Below are positions 50,265 to 59,780 of a stretch of DNA of 64,000 bases, one piece after another. Position numbers and translations under genes: made by a program. This DNA is from Methylorubrum salsuginis (GTDB lineage Bacteria; Pseudomonadota; Alphaproteobacteria; Rhizobiales; Beijerinckiaceae). How positions within the stretch are numbered: the first letter of the stretch is position 1; each line of letters opens with the position of its first letter. The notes beneath the pieces are model-generated. The model was not told the DNA's origin, made no database searches, and saw only the letters and a list, made by a program, of their open reading frames with translations. The stretch is from NCBI RefSeq assembly GCF_900114375.1, contig NZ_FOSV01000012.1:103182-167181 (forward strand). Reading direction: 5' to 3'.

Positions 50265-50591
50265 ATGCGCAAGCTCGCACTCGTCACCGCCGCCCTTCTG
50301 TCCGTCGGCACGCTGACGGCGACGACTTCGGCCGACGCGCGTCCCGGCCGCGGCTGGGGCCACCACCACCACGGCGGCGGCTATTACGGCGGCGGCTACG
50401 GCCGTGGCGCCTATTACGGTGGTCGCCGTCGTGGCATCGGCACCGGCGCGGCCGTCGGTCTCGGCATCGCTGGTCTCGCGGCCGGCGCCATTGCGGCCGG
50501 CGCAGCCCGTGACGCCTATTACCGCGACGGCTACCGTCGTCCCTACGGCTATGGCTACGGCCGTCCGGCCTATGGCTACGACGGCTACTGA
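50265..50591 (+). CDS. Small secreted Gly/Tyr/Arg-rich protein
   Basis: A 108-residue protein starting at the ATG at 50265, which has AAAGGA just upstream. A signal peptide ends near SADA (residue about 24). The mature protein has a histidine cluster (GHHHHGGG), glycine/tyrosine repeats, a hydrophobic glycine zipper (GAAVGLGIAGLAAGAIAAGA, about 63-82) and a second tyrosine-rich tail (GYGYGRPAYGYDGY). Such proteins are common in Rhizobiales envelopes; function unknown. A strong terminator follows. Confidence 0.82.
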   Translation: MRKLALVTAALLSVGTLTATTSADARPGRGWGHHHHGGGYYGGGYGRGAYYGGRRRGIGTGAAVGLGIAGLAAGAIAAGAARDAYYRDGYRRPYGYGYGRPAYGYDGY

Positions 50592-50613
50592 GCCGCACGC
50601 GTTCTAAAGGAGA

Positions 50614-50642
50614 GGGCGGCCGAGCGATCGGCCGCCCTTTTT
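50614..50642 (+). terminator. Intrinsic terminator of the Gly/Tyr-rich gene
   Basis: Perfect 10-bp arms GGGCGGCCGA / TCGGCCGCCC with loop GCGA, followed by TTTTT. It starts 23 bases after the stop codon. Confidence 0.92.
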
Positions 50643-50768
50643 CGTGCGCGTCGCGCCGGCGGCCTGCAAACAGCGGTTGCCCTCGGTACGGCGTTTCGTC
50701 AGTTTGCGGCCCGTCGAAACAGCACGGGAGCGCTCAGGCCGGTCATCGCAGCCATCGTCGGAGCCGTC

Positions 50769-51254
50769 ATGACCGGCTTGCTGTACTGGTTTCTTTACGG
50801 CAACGGCATGGCAGCCCTGGACCGCACGCTCAGCGACCGCCGCAATGCGCGGCTACGGGCGCAGAGCGAGGCGCGCTTCCGATCGGCGCCCCTGCGCGCC
50901 ATCAAGGATCCGGCCGATGCCGCGGGCGTGCTGATGCGGCTGGTGGCCCTGGCACGCGGCACGCCGACACCGGAGCAGGAAGCCGCCATGGAGGCCGAGA
51001 TGGGGAAGATCACCCCGCCCGGCGAGGATCTGTCCGTGCGCTTCGCCTACATTCGGCACGCCGCCGCCCAGGCCGAGAGCGCCGATGTGGCGCTCGATCA
51101 CCTCGCCCCCCTGCTGCGCGAGAAGCTCGACGCCTCCGAGCGCAACGATCTCGAACGGATGATGGAGACCGTCGCGCTCGTCCATCAGGGACCGACCGAG
51201 GCGCAACAGCGTCTCATCAGCCGGACCGTACGCGTCCTGGCCGAGGAGCATTGA
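50769..51254 (+). CDS. TerB-like protein with N-terminal membrane anchor
   Basis: A 161-residue protein with a short hydrophobic N-terminus (GLLYWFLYGNGMAALD) and an all-helical domain (about 35-161). ADAAGVLMRLVALARGTPTPEQEAAMEAEMGK and RNDLERMMETVALV resemble the TerB/DjlA helical fold, which lacks a clear enzymatic role. It is convergent with queF. The TerB assignment is by pattern and could be loose. Confidence 0.68.
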   Translation: MTGLLYWFLYGNGMAALDRTLSDRRNARLRAQSEARFRSAPLRAIKDPADAAGVLMRLVALARGTPTPEQEAAMEAEMGKITPPGEDLSVRFAYIRHAAAQAESADVALDHLAPLLREKLDASERNDLERMMETVALVHQGPTEAQQRLISRTVRVLAEEH

Positions 51255-51265
51255 GGCGAGAGGCT

Positions 51266-51727
51266 TCAGCCCCGGCCGCGATAGGGTGCGACGCCCTGGT
51301 CCGGCAGCCAGACGTTCGGCAAGGGCGGGCCGGATTGCCAGAACACGTCGATCGGGATGCCGCCGCGGGGATACCAGTAGCCGCCGATCCGTAGCCAGCG
51401 CGGTTCGAGCAGGCTCACCAGCCGCCGTCCGATGCCGACGGTGCAATCCTCGTGGAAAGCGCCGTGATTGCGGAACGCGCCGAGGTAGAGCTTCAGCGAC
51501 TTCGATTCGACCAGCCAGCGATCCGGCACGTAGTCGATCACCAGCGTGGCGAAGTCCGGCTGTCCGGTCACCGGGCAGAGCGAGGTGAATTCCGGCGCGG
51601 TGAAGCGTGCCAGGTAATCGGTGTCGGCATGCGGGTTCGGCACGCGGTCGAGCTGTGCCGCGTCCGGCGAATCGGGCAGCGGCGTCTGCTTGCCGAGCTG
51701 CTTGGCGTGGTCTTCGATGTTGGTCAT
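51266..51727 (-). CDS. queF: NADPH-dependent 7-cyano-7-deazaguanine reductase
   Basis: Reduces preQ0 to preQ1 for queuosine in tRNA. The 153 residues fit the short unimodular QueF class. The catalytic cysteine is in [17 protein letters not shown] (Cys51), the NADPH motif is [16 protein letters not shown], and the catalytic Asp/His region is [10 protein letters not shown]. The other queuosine genes are not in the window. Start at the ATG at 51727. Confidence 0.97.
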   Translation of the reverse strand: MTNIEDHAKQLGKQTPLPDSPDAAQLDRVPNPHADTDYLARFTAPEFTSLCPVTGQPDFATLVIDYVPDRWLVESKSLKLYLGAFRNHGAFHEDCTVGIGRRLVSLLEPRWLRIGGYWYPRGGIPIDVFWQSGPPLPNVWLPDQGVAPYRGRG

Positions 51728-51776
51728 GCGGAGGCTATACGCGCGCGCGTCTCCTGTTGCCTAGCACCGGAGGTGA

Positions 51777-53255
<1,479 letters not shown>

Positions 53256-53265
53256 GCTTTTCTCG

Positions 53266-53301
53266 CGGCGCGGCGGGTCCTGTTCGGGGCCCGCCGCGCC
53301 G
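53266..53301 (+). terminator. Strong hairpin after eno
   Basis: About 14-bp GC arms (CGGCGCGGCGGGTCC / GGGGCCCGCCGCGCCG, one mismatch) eleven bases after the eno stop. Only a weak T-rich run follows, so it may attenuate rather than fully stop transcription into ftsB. Confidence 0.55.
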
Positions 53302-53374
53302 TTCGTGTTCGAAGCCTCCGGTGACGGCGGCGGAAACGCTTTCTTCACCGTGTTCGGGTGAAGCTGCCGACGCC

Positions 53375-53686
53375 ATGGTCATCCGTCGCCGCGTCCGCGC
53401 CATCGTCGTCCCCGCCGTCCTCTGGACGGTCTCCGCGCTCGTCGTGGGCTACTTCGTGCATCAGGCCGAGAGCGGTAGCCGCGGCCTGGAAGCCAAGCGG
53501 GCCCTCAAGATCGAGGCCTACGGGCTGACCCAGGAACTCAACGCCGCCAAGGCCGAGCGGGCGACCTGGGAACACCGCGTCTCCCTGCTGCGCAGCGAGC
53601 AGATCGATCGCGACCTGCTGGAGGAACGCGCCCGCGTGGTACTCGGCCGCGTCCACGCCAACGACCTCGTCATCATCGATCCCTAA
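53375..53686 (+). CDS. FtsB/DivIC-family septum formation initiator
   Basis: A 103-residue bitopic cell-division protein: a short basic start, a membrane helix (about 8-28, AIVVPAVLWTVSALVVGYFV) and a periplasmic coiled coil (about 40-90, KRALKIEAYGLTQELNAAKAER). The tail ends DRDLLEERARVVLGRVHANDLVII, the family's typical end. The position between eno and pdhA is usual in Alphaproteobacteria. The stop overlaps the first base of a family 2 repeat. Confidence 0.88.
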   Translation: MVIRRRVRAIVVPAVLWTVSALVVGYFVHQAESGSRGLEAKRALKIEAYGLTQELNAAKAERATWEHRVSLLRSEQIDRDLLEERARVVLGRVHANDLVIIDP

Positions 53687-53788
53687 GAGCATCGTCCTGG
53701 ATATCAGATCCAGGACAATGCTCTCCGTTATTGTGCCGCATCGGCTTTTTTCCGAAAGCCGGTTCCCACCTTTCGGGCCGATGCTCTA
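53686..53788. repeat. Dispersed repeat family 2 (MITE-like), copy 2
   Basis: About 103 bp bounded by AGAGCATCG and CGATGCTCTA. Inside, AGAGCATCGTCCTGGAT and ATCCAGGACAATGCTCT form one palindrome. GCCGCATCGGC and CCGAAAGCC/CTTTCGGGCCGATGCTCT form another. The ends match the end TAGAGCATCG of the IS630-type element at 62946-63993. It may be a non-autonomous element mobilised by an IS630-type transposase. Confidence 0.82.
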
Positions 53789-54165
53789 AGATTTCCGGAC
53801 GCCGCGCCGGGAACATCCGGGCGTGCCGCAGCGATGACGGTTGGGTGACCGCCGAACCGCGACGCCTGACGACGCTCTCGCTTCGAATGCGGTCGGCCGG
53901 AATAAGTGTTCTTCCCGGAATGCACGGCCGCGCACGCCTGAAATCGGCTCACGGCAGAGCCGTGGGCGAGCGGCACAGGCAAATCCTGATCGGGCCGCCG
54001 ATCTTGTCTTGTCGAAAAACGACGTTTCCTGATCTTATCCTTGCTTAGTCGGCGTGGGTTCAAGCGTCACGGTGACAAGCCCCTTCCGCTGTCAGTCCTG
54101 CTCTCGCTTTCCGAAAATGGCTGGCCTAGAACCCGAGCCAACGGATCGAATTCGGGAGATCGCCG
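53789..54165. other. Intergenic region upstream of pdhA, no gene seen
   Basis: About 377 bases. A few T-rich steps (TGTCTTGTCGAAAAACGACG near 54005) form a small hairpin, CGTCGTTTTTCG-like, but no clear promoter is assigned. Opposing open frames look like chance. The pdhA promoter should be here. Confidence 0.4.
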
Positions 54166-55215
54166 ATGGATGCAGGCAACGAGGCGGGGAAGCCCGCCGC
54201 GAGCGCGGACGCGCCGCAGCACCGGCCCGCACCGAATATTCCGCAATTCACCAAGGACGAGGATCTTCACGCCTATCGTGAGATGCTCCTCATCCGCCGC
54301 TTCGAGGAAAAGGCCGGCCAGCTCTACGGTATGGGCCTGATCGGCGGCTTCTGTCACTTGTACATTGGTCAGGAGGCGGTCGTCGTCGGCATGCAGATGG
54401 CCGGCGAGGATGGCGACCAGAACATCACCGGCTACCGCGACCACGGCCACATGCTGGCCTGCGGCATGGAGGCCAAGGGCGTGATGGCCGAGCTGACCGG
54501 GCGCCGCGGCGGCTATTCCCGCGGCAAGGGCGGCTCGATGCACATGTTCAGCCGCGAAAAGCAGTTCTTCGGCGGCCACGGCATCGTCGGCGCCCAGGTC
54601 TCGCTGGGCACGGGCCTCGCCTTCGCCGACGCCTACCTGCAGAACGGCAAGGTCAGCTTCACCTATATGGGCGACGGCGCGGCCAACCAGGGGCAGGTCT
54701 ACGAGAGCTTCAACATGGCGGCCCTGTGGAAGCTGCCGGTCGTCTACGTGATCGAGAACAACCGCTACGCCATGGGCACCTCGGTCGCCCGCGCCTCGGC
54801 GCAGACCGATTTCTCCAAGCGCGGCCTCTCCTTCGGCATCCCCGGCGAGCAGGTGGACGGCATGGACGTGCGCACCGTCCGCGAGGCGGCCTCCCGCGCC
54901 ATCAACCACGCCCGCTCGGGCCAGGGCCCTTACATCCTCGAGATGCAGACCTACCGCTATCGCGGCCACTCGATGTCCGATCCGGCCAAGTATCGGTCGA
55001 AGGACGAGGTCTCGAAGATGCGCGACGAGCACGATCCGATCGAGATGGTGCGCAAGCGCCTGATCGAGGCGCACGGCGTGCCGGAGGCCGACCTCAAGGG
55101 CATCGACGCCAAGGTCCGCGAGATCGTCAACGAATCCGCCGACTTCGCAACCCACGATCCCGAGCCCGACGCTTCCGAGCTCTGGACCGACATTTTGCTC
55201 GAAGCCCGCGCCTGA
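54166..55215 (+). CDS. pdhA: Pyruvate dehydrogenase E1 component, alpha subunit
   Basis: Thiamine-diphosphate-dependent decarboxylase half, forming an alpha2beta2 heterotetramer with PdhB. The 349 residues contain MLLIRRFEEKAGQLYGMGLIGGFCHLYIGQEA, the ThDP motif GDGAANQGQVYESFNMAALW to IENN (about 169-198), and YRYRGHSMSDPAKYRSKDE, the conserved loop with phosphorylatable serines in mitochondrial homologues. First gene of the pdh cluster, with 126 bases before pdhB. The N-terminal 25 residues are disordered. Confidence 0.97.
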   Translation: MDAGNEAGKPAASADAPQHRPAPNIPQFTKDEDLHAYREMLLIRRFEEKAGQLYGMGLIGGFCHLYIGQEAVVVGMQMAGEDGDQNITGYRDHGHMLACGMEAKGVMAELTGRRGGYSRGKGGSMHMFSREKQFFGGHGIVGAQVSLGTGLAFADAYLQNGKVSFTYMGDGAANQGQVYESFNMAALWKLPVVYVIENNRYAMGTSVARASAQTDFSKRGLSFGIPGEQVDGMDVRTVREAASRAINHARSGQGPYILEMQTYRYRGHSMSDPAKYRSKDEVSKMRDEHDPIEMVRKRLIEAHGVPEADLKGIDAKVREIVNESADFATHDPEPDASELWTDILLEARA

Positions 55216-55341
55216 GGCGCGACCACCCTCCTGGCAGGACACTGAGGGCGCACGGGCCGATTTCGCTCCGGCGGTGAGTATGCCGCGGCATCGCGAAACC
55301 GGCCTCCTGCGTCTCGGACGAAGGATCGATAGAGCAGCGCA

Positions 55342-56790
55342 ATGGCGACCGACATCCTGATGCCCGCCCTCTCTCCGACCATGGAGGAGGGGAAGCTCGC
55401 CAAGTGGCTCAAGAAGGAGGGCGATTCGGTCAAATCCGGCGACGTGCTCGCCGAGATCGAAACCGACAAGGCGACCATGGAGGTCGAGGCGATCGACGAG
55501 GGCGTGCTCGCCAAGATCCTCGTGCCGGACGGCACCGAGAACGTGGCGGTCAACACCCCCATCGCCATCATCGCCGCCGAGGGCGAGGATGTGGCGGCCG
55601 CCGCTGCCAGCGGCGGCCAGTCCAAGCCCGCCGCAACCGAGGGCGGTGCCCCCGCGCCGACGCCGGACATGCAGGCCGAGGGCATGGCGGACAAGTCCGC
55701 CCCCACCGCCAAGACCGGCGACGACGCCCCCCGCGCCCCGGCCGCCCCGGCGATCATCAAGAACACGGCCGCCGCGCCCGTGATGGACGAGTTCCCGCCG
55801 GATTCGCCGCTGGAGACGCAGAGCGTGCGCGAGGCCCTGCGCGACGCCATGGCCGAAGAGATGCGCCGTGACGACAAGGTGTTCGTCATGGGCGAGGAGG
55901 TCGCCGAGTACCAGGGCGCCTACAAGATCACGCAGGGCCTGCTGCAGGAATTCGGGGCGCGCCGCGTGGTCGACACCCCGATCACCGAGCACGGCTTCGC
56001 CGGCATCGGCGTCGGCGCGGCGTTCATGGGCCTGAAGCCCATCGTCGAATTCATGACCTTCAACTTCGCCATGCAGGCGATCGACCACATCATCAACTCG
56101 GCGGCCAAGACGCTCTACATGTCCGGCGGCCAGCTCGGCTGCCCGATCGTGTTCCGCGGCCCCAACGGCGCCGCCGCCCGCGTCGGTGCCCAGCACAGCC
56201 ACGACTATGCCGCGTGGTACTCGAACGTGCCCGGCCTCAAGGTGATCGCGCCCTACACGGCCGCCGACGCCAAGGGCCTGCTCAAGGCCGCGATCCGCGA
56301 TCCGAATCCGGTGATCTTCCTCGAGAACGAGATCCTCTACGGCCAGTCCTTCCCGGTGCCGAAGATCGACGATCTCGTCCTGCCGATCGGCAAGGCGCGC
56401 ATCCACCGCCCCGGCACGGATGTCACCATCGTCTCCTTCTCCATCGGCATGACCTACGCCCTCAAGGCCGCGCAGGCGCTGGCCGAGCAGGGCATCGAGG
56501 CCGAGGTGATCGACCTTCGCACCATCCGCCCGATGGATTCCGAAACGATTGTCGAGTCGGTGAAGAAGACCGGCCGCTGCGTCACCGTCGAGGAGGGCTT
56601 CCCGCAATCCGGCGTCGGCGCCGAGATCGCCGCGCGCCTGATGGTCGATGCCTTCGACTATCTCGACGCCCCGGTCCTGCGGGTCACCGGCAAGGACGTG
56701 CCGATGCCCTACGCGGCGAACCTCGAAAAGCTCGCCCTGCCGAACGTCGCCGAGGTGATCGAGGCGGCCAAAGCGGTCTGTTACAAGTAA
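55342..56790 (+). CDS. pdhB: Pyruvate dehydrogenase E1 beta subunit with N-terminal lipoyl domain
   Basis: 482 residues, longer than a plain E1-beta because residues 1-78 are a lipoyl domain with the attachment lysine in [13 protein letters not shown] (Lys43). An Ala/Pro linker (about 80-145) follows, then the E1-beta core with [34 protein letters not shown] and [17 protein letters not shown] lipoylated E1-beta is a known alphaproteobacterial variant. The next gene starts on the base after its stop. Confidence 0.97.
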   Translation: MATDILMPALSPTMEEGKLAKWLKKEGDSVKSGDVLAEIETDKATMEVEAIDEGVLAKILVPDGTENVAVNTPIAIIAAEGEDVAAAAASGGQSKPAATEGGAPAPTPDMQAEGMADKSAPTAKTGDDAPRAPAAPAIIKNTAAAPVMDEFPPDSPLETQSVREALRDAMAEEMRRDDKVFVMGEEVAEYQGAYKITQGLLQEFGARRVVDTPITEHGFAGIGVGAAFMGLKPIVEFMTFNFAMQAIDHIINSAAKTLYMSGGQLGCPIVFRGPNGAAARVGAQHSHDYAAWYSNVPGLKVIAPYTAADAKGLLKAAIRDPNPVIFLENEILYGQSFPVPKIDDLVLPIGKARIHRPGTDVTIVSFSIGMTYALKAAQALAEQGIEAEVIDLRTIRPMDSETIVESVKKTGRCVTVEEGFPQSGVGAEIAARLMVDAFDYLDAPVLRVTGKDVPMPYAANLEKLALPNVAEVIEAAKAVCYK

Positions 56791-57069
56791 ATGTCCGAGA
56801 AGTTCGAAGAACTGGAGATCCCGCCCGACGCCCTGGAACAGGGCGGGATCGAGATCGTGCGGGCCTCCATCGTCGACGGCGCGGTGAGCGTGGCGCTCCG
56901 GCGCGCCTTCGACGATCCGGAGACGTGGGGCCGCCTCTTCATCGATCTCGCGCGCCAGGCCGCCCGCGCCTACGCGCTGGAATCGGAGATGTCCGAGGAG
57001 GAGGCCTTCGAGCGCATCCGCGTCGGCTGGGAGGCCGAAAGCCTCGAGCCCGGCAACACCCTCAACTAG
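56791..57069 (+). CDS. DUF5076 family small protein
   Basis: A 92-residue acidic, soluble protein starting immediately after the pdhB stop with no gap. ALEQGGIEIVRASIVDGAVSVALRRAFDDPETWGRLFIDLARQAARAYA is the recognisable DUF5076 body, with a C-terminal SEEEAFERIRVGWEAE. Direct coupling to pdhB suggests a role at the dehydrogenase complex, but no function is established for the family. Confidence 0.82.
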   Translation: MSEKFEELEIPPDALEQGGIEIVRASIVDGAVSVALRRAFDDPETWGRLFIDLARQAARAYALESEMSEEEAFERIRVGWEAESLEPGNTLN

Positions 57070-57150
57070 CCACGGGCCCGGCGACGCGATGGAACGCCCC
57101 GACGCCTCAATTCGCCCCTCCCTCGTGCCGGTCCAGCGGAGGCCGTGACC

Positions 57151-57726
57151 ATGGCCGAAGCCGCCCCCCGCCGCGCTACCTACGCCGACCTCGAAGCCGT
57201 GCCCGAACATCTCGTGGCCGAGATCGTGGATGGGGTGCTGGAAACGCATCCGCGGCCGCGTCCGAGGCATGTGGCGGCGGCCTCGCGTCTATCCGGTGAA
57301 CTGGAGCCCCCGTTCGGACTTGGCCGCGGTGGACCGGGCGGCTGGATTTTCATGACCGAGCCCGAACTTCATCTCGGTCCCCATGTCGTGGCGCCAGACG
57401 TCGCCGGCTGGCGCATCGAGCGGATGCGGACCGAGCCGGAGACCGCCTATATCGAGACGCCGCCGGATTGGGTCTGCGAAATCCTCTCGCCCTCCACGGC
57501 CGGGCTCGACCGGGGACCAAAGCGTCGGATCTACGCCGAGGCCGGGATTCCTTATCTCTGGCTGCTCGATCTCGCGGGCGGCGTCCTCGAAAGCTTTACC
57601 CTCACCGCCGGGCAGTGGCTCCTGACCGGCACGGCGGCGCGCGGCGAGTCTGTGGCCGCCCCACCCTTCGACGCGGTTCCCTTCCCGCTCGACGACCTTT
57701 TCCCCTTCGCTTCGCCCGAGGCCTGA
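57151..57726 (+). CDS. Uma2 family (DUF820) putative endonuclease-fold protein
   Basis: A 191-residue PD-(D/E)XK-like protein of the Uma2 family. The ATG at 57151 is favoured by GGAGG nine bases upstream; a GTG at 57145 is in frame. The core shows HVVAPDVAGWRIERM (acidic residue), WVCEILSPSTAGLDRGPKRRIYAEAGIPYLWLLD, giving the expected D, E and K. Family members are abundant in cyanobacteria and methylobacteria, with no proven role. It lies inside the pdh cluster between the DUF5076 gene and pdhC. Confidence 0.88.
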   Translation: MAEAAPRRATYADLEAVPEHLVAEIVDGVLETHPRPRPRHVAAASRLSGELEPPFGLGRGGPGGWIFMTEPELHLGPHVVAPDVAGWRIERMRTEPETAYIETPPDWVCEILSPSTAGLDRGPKRRIYAEAGIPYLWLLDLAGGVLESFTLTAGQWLLTGTAARGESVAAPPFDAVPFPLDDLFPFASPEA

Positions 57727-57729
57727 GAC

Positions 57730-59133
57730 ATGCCGATCAACGTCCTGATGCCCGCCCTCTCGCCGACCATGGAGAAGGGCAACCTCGCCAAGTGGCTGAA
57801 GAAGGAGGGCGACGCGATCAAGTCCGGCGACGTGATCGCCGAGATCGAGACCGACAAGGCCACCATGGAGGTCGAGGCGGTCGATGAGGGCGTGCTCGCC
57901 AAGATCCTCGTCGCCGAAGGCACGGCCGACGTGCCGGTCAACGAGCTGATCGCGCTCATCGCCGAGGAGGGCGAGGATCCGGGCAGCGTCCAGGCCGCCA
58001 CCGGCGGGGCCGCGAAGACCGCCCCGGTCGAGCCGAAGGGCACGCCCGACGAGAACGCCGCGCCGGACGGGGCGCATGCCTCCTACGCCCGCGTCGACAC
58101 CGCCCCGGAGGGCGCCAAGCCCGGCGGCACGGCGCATCCGGCCGAGGCCGGCAGCCGCGTGTTCTCCTCGCCGCTCGCCCGCCGCATCGCCAAGCAAGGC
58201 GATATCGACATCGCCGGCATCACGGGCTCCGGTCCGCGCGGCCGGGTCATCGCCAAGGACGTGCAGGCGGCCATCGAAGGCGGCACCGCCAAGGCCGGCG
58301 CCGCCGCACCCGCCAAGGCCGCCGAGGCTCCCGCCGTGAAGGCGCCCGCGCCCGCCCCGAAGCCGACGCAGGCGGGCGGGGCTCCGGCCGGTCTCAGCCT
58401 CGAGCAGGTCAAGGGCTTCTACGAAAAGGGCGCCTACGAGGAAGTGCCCCTCGACGGCATGCGCAAGACCATCGCCAAGCGCCTCACCGAGGCGATGCAG
58501 GTGGCCCCGCATTTCTACCTCACGGTCGATTGCGAACTCGACGCGCTGATGAAGCTGCGTGAGACGCTGAACGCCTCGGCCGGCAAGGACAAGGACGGCA
58601 AGCCGCTGTTCAAGCTCTCGGTCAACGACTTCGTCATCAAGGCGATGGGCGTCGCGCTCACCCGCGTGCCGGCGGCCAACGCCGTGTGGGCCGAGGACCG
58701 CATCCTGCGCTTCAAGCACGCCGAGGTCGGCGTGGCGGTGGCCATCGACGGCGGGCTGTTCACCCCCGTCATCCGCAAGGCCGACCAGAAGACGCTCTCG
58801 GCGATCTCCGGCGAGATGAAGGATTTCGCCGCCCGCGCCCGGGCCAAGAAGTTGAAGCCCGAGGAGTACCAGGGCGGCGTCACCTCGGTGTCGAACCTCG
58901 GCATGTTCGGGATCAAGCACTTCACCGCGGTGATCAACCCGCCGCAATCGACCATCCTGGCGGTCGGCGCGGGCGAGAAGCGCGTCGTCGTCAAGGACGG
59001 CGCCCCGGCGGTGGTGCAGGCCATGACCTGCACCCTCTCCTGCGACCACCGCGTCCTCGACGGCGCGCTGGGCGCCGAACTGATCTCGGCGTTCAAGGGC
59101 CTGATCGAGAACCCGATGGGGATGCTGGTCTAG
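57730..59133 (+). CDS. pdhC: Dihydrolipoyllysine acetyltransferase (pyruvate dehydrogenase E2)
   Basis: Core E2 enzyme transferring the acetyl group from lipoyllysine to CoA. The 467 residues have one lipoyl domain (Lys43 in [13 protein letters not shown]), a peripheral E3/E1-binding domain (about 143-182, SSPLARRIAKQGDIDIAGITGSGPRGRV) and a catalytic domain ending in SCDHRVLDGALGAELISAF, with the active-site His near 440. The first 50 residues closely resemble the lipoyl domain of pdhB. It starts three bases after the Uma2 stop. Confidence 0.97.
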   Translation: MPINVLMPALSPTMEKGNLAKWLKKEGDAIKSGDVIAEIETDKATMEVEAVDEGVLAKILVAEGTADVPVNELIALIAEEGEDPGSVQAATGGAAKTAPVEPKGTPDENAAPDGAHASYARVDTAPEGAKPGGTAHPAEAGSRVFSSPLARRIAKQGDIDIAGITGSGPRGRVIAKDVQAAIEGGTAKAGAAAPAKAAEAPAVKAPAPAPKPTQAGGAPAGLSLEQVKGFYEKGAYEEVPLDGMRKTIAKRLTEAMQVAPHFYLTVDCELDALMKLRETLNASAGKDKDGKPLFKLSVNDFVIKAMGVALTRVPAANAVWAEDRILRFKHAEVGVAVAIDGGLFTPVIRKADQKTLSAISGEMKDFAARARAKKLKPEEYQGGVTSVSNLGMFGIKHFTAVINPPQSTILAVGAGEKRVVVKDGAPAVVQAMTCTLSCDHRVLDGALGAELISAFKGLIENPMGMLV

Positions 59134-59142
59134 TACCGGGCC

Positions 59143-59739
59143 ATGCCGATCGATCGCGCAAGAGCGTCCGCGGCGGCCATTCCGTGCCGCGGGCTGGCCG
59201 TGATTTTGCTCAGCCTCCTGTCGGCTTGCATGTCGGCGGAGGATCGGGCGACGAACGAGGCGAAGGTCGCCGAAGCGCGCCAAGCCGCTGGCATGCGCGA
59301 GCCGCTGGTGAAGCCCCTATCGCGGGCGGAGGCCGAAACGTCGTTCGTCGGCAAGACGCGGCTCGTCAATGCGGCCGACCGCGGGGTTCAGGTCAGCTAC
59401 ATGGCGGCCGACGGATCGGTCTATTTGTGGTTTCCAGGCAATCCGGTCGTGCTGCGCGGGACTTGGACGTTCGAGGAGACCGGCGCGTATCGCCCCTATG
59501 CCGGTCGGCCTGTCAGCGAAACCAGCGTCTGCTTCACCTACGGACCGGGGAGCGTGAACGCGTTCGACGGGAAGCGCGGCGGAACGCGATGCGTGCCGGG
59601 TGCGGCGCTCGCGACCATGAGCCTGGAGAGGGCTGACGGCGACGTGTTCGGCCTCAGCCGCAAAACCGAGGTGCCCTTCGTGCTGCCGCCGGAGCGCACC
59701 ACCCTGACCGACCTGCGCAAGCGGGCCGGCGCCCTTTGA
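59143..59739 (+). CDS. Putative lipoprotein of unknown function
   Basis: A 198-residue protein. A long basic start is followed by a hydrophobic stretch and a lipobox-like LLSACMS, giving acylation at about Cys29. The mature domain (VGKTRLVNAADRGVQVSYMAADGSVYLWF and SVCFTYGPGSVNAFDG) looks beta-rich. Placed ten bases after pdhC and 41 before lpd in the same direction, so it travels with the pdh genes. No family is recognised. Confidence 0.76.
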   Translation: MPIDRARASAAAIPCRGLAVILLSLLSACMSAEDRATNEAKVAEARQAAGMREPLVKPLSRAEAETSFVGKTRLVNAADRGVQVSYMAADGSVYLWFPGNPVVLRGTWTFEETGAYRPYAGRPVSETSVCFTYGPGSVNAFDGKRGGTRCVPGAALATMSLERADGDVFGLSRKTEVPFVLPPERTTLTDLRKRAGAL

Positions 59740-59780
59740 GATGGACCGGCGCTGCGGCGTCGAGTGAGACGGAGCGCATC

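Noticed and set aside
54067..57270. A 1,067-codon open frame on the minus strand across pdhA and pdhB
   Set aside because: It is the complement of strongly biased GC-rich genes, with His/Gly/Arg/Asp/Val/Leu-rich composition and no domain. The plus-strand genes are certain.
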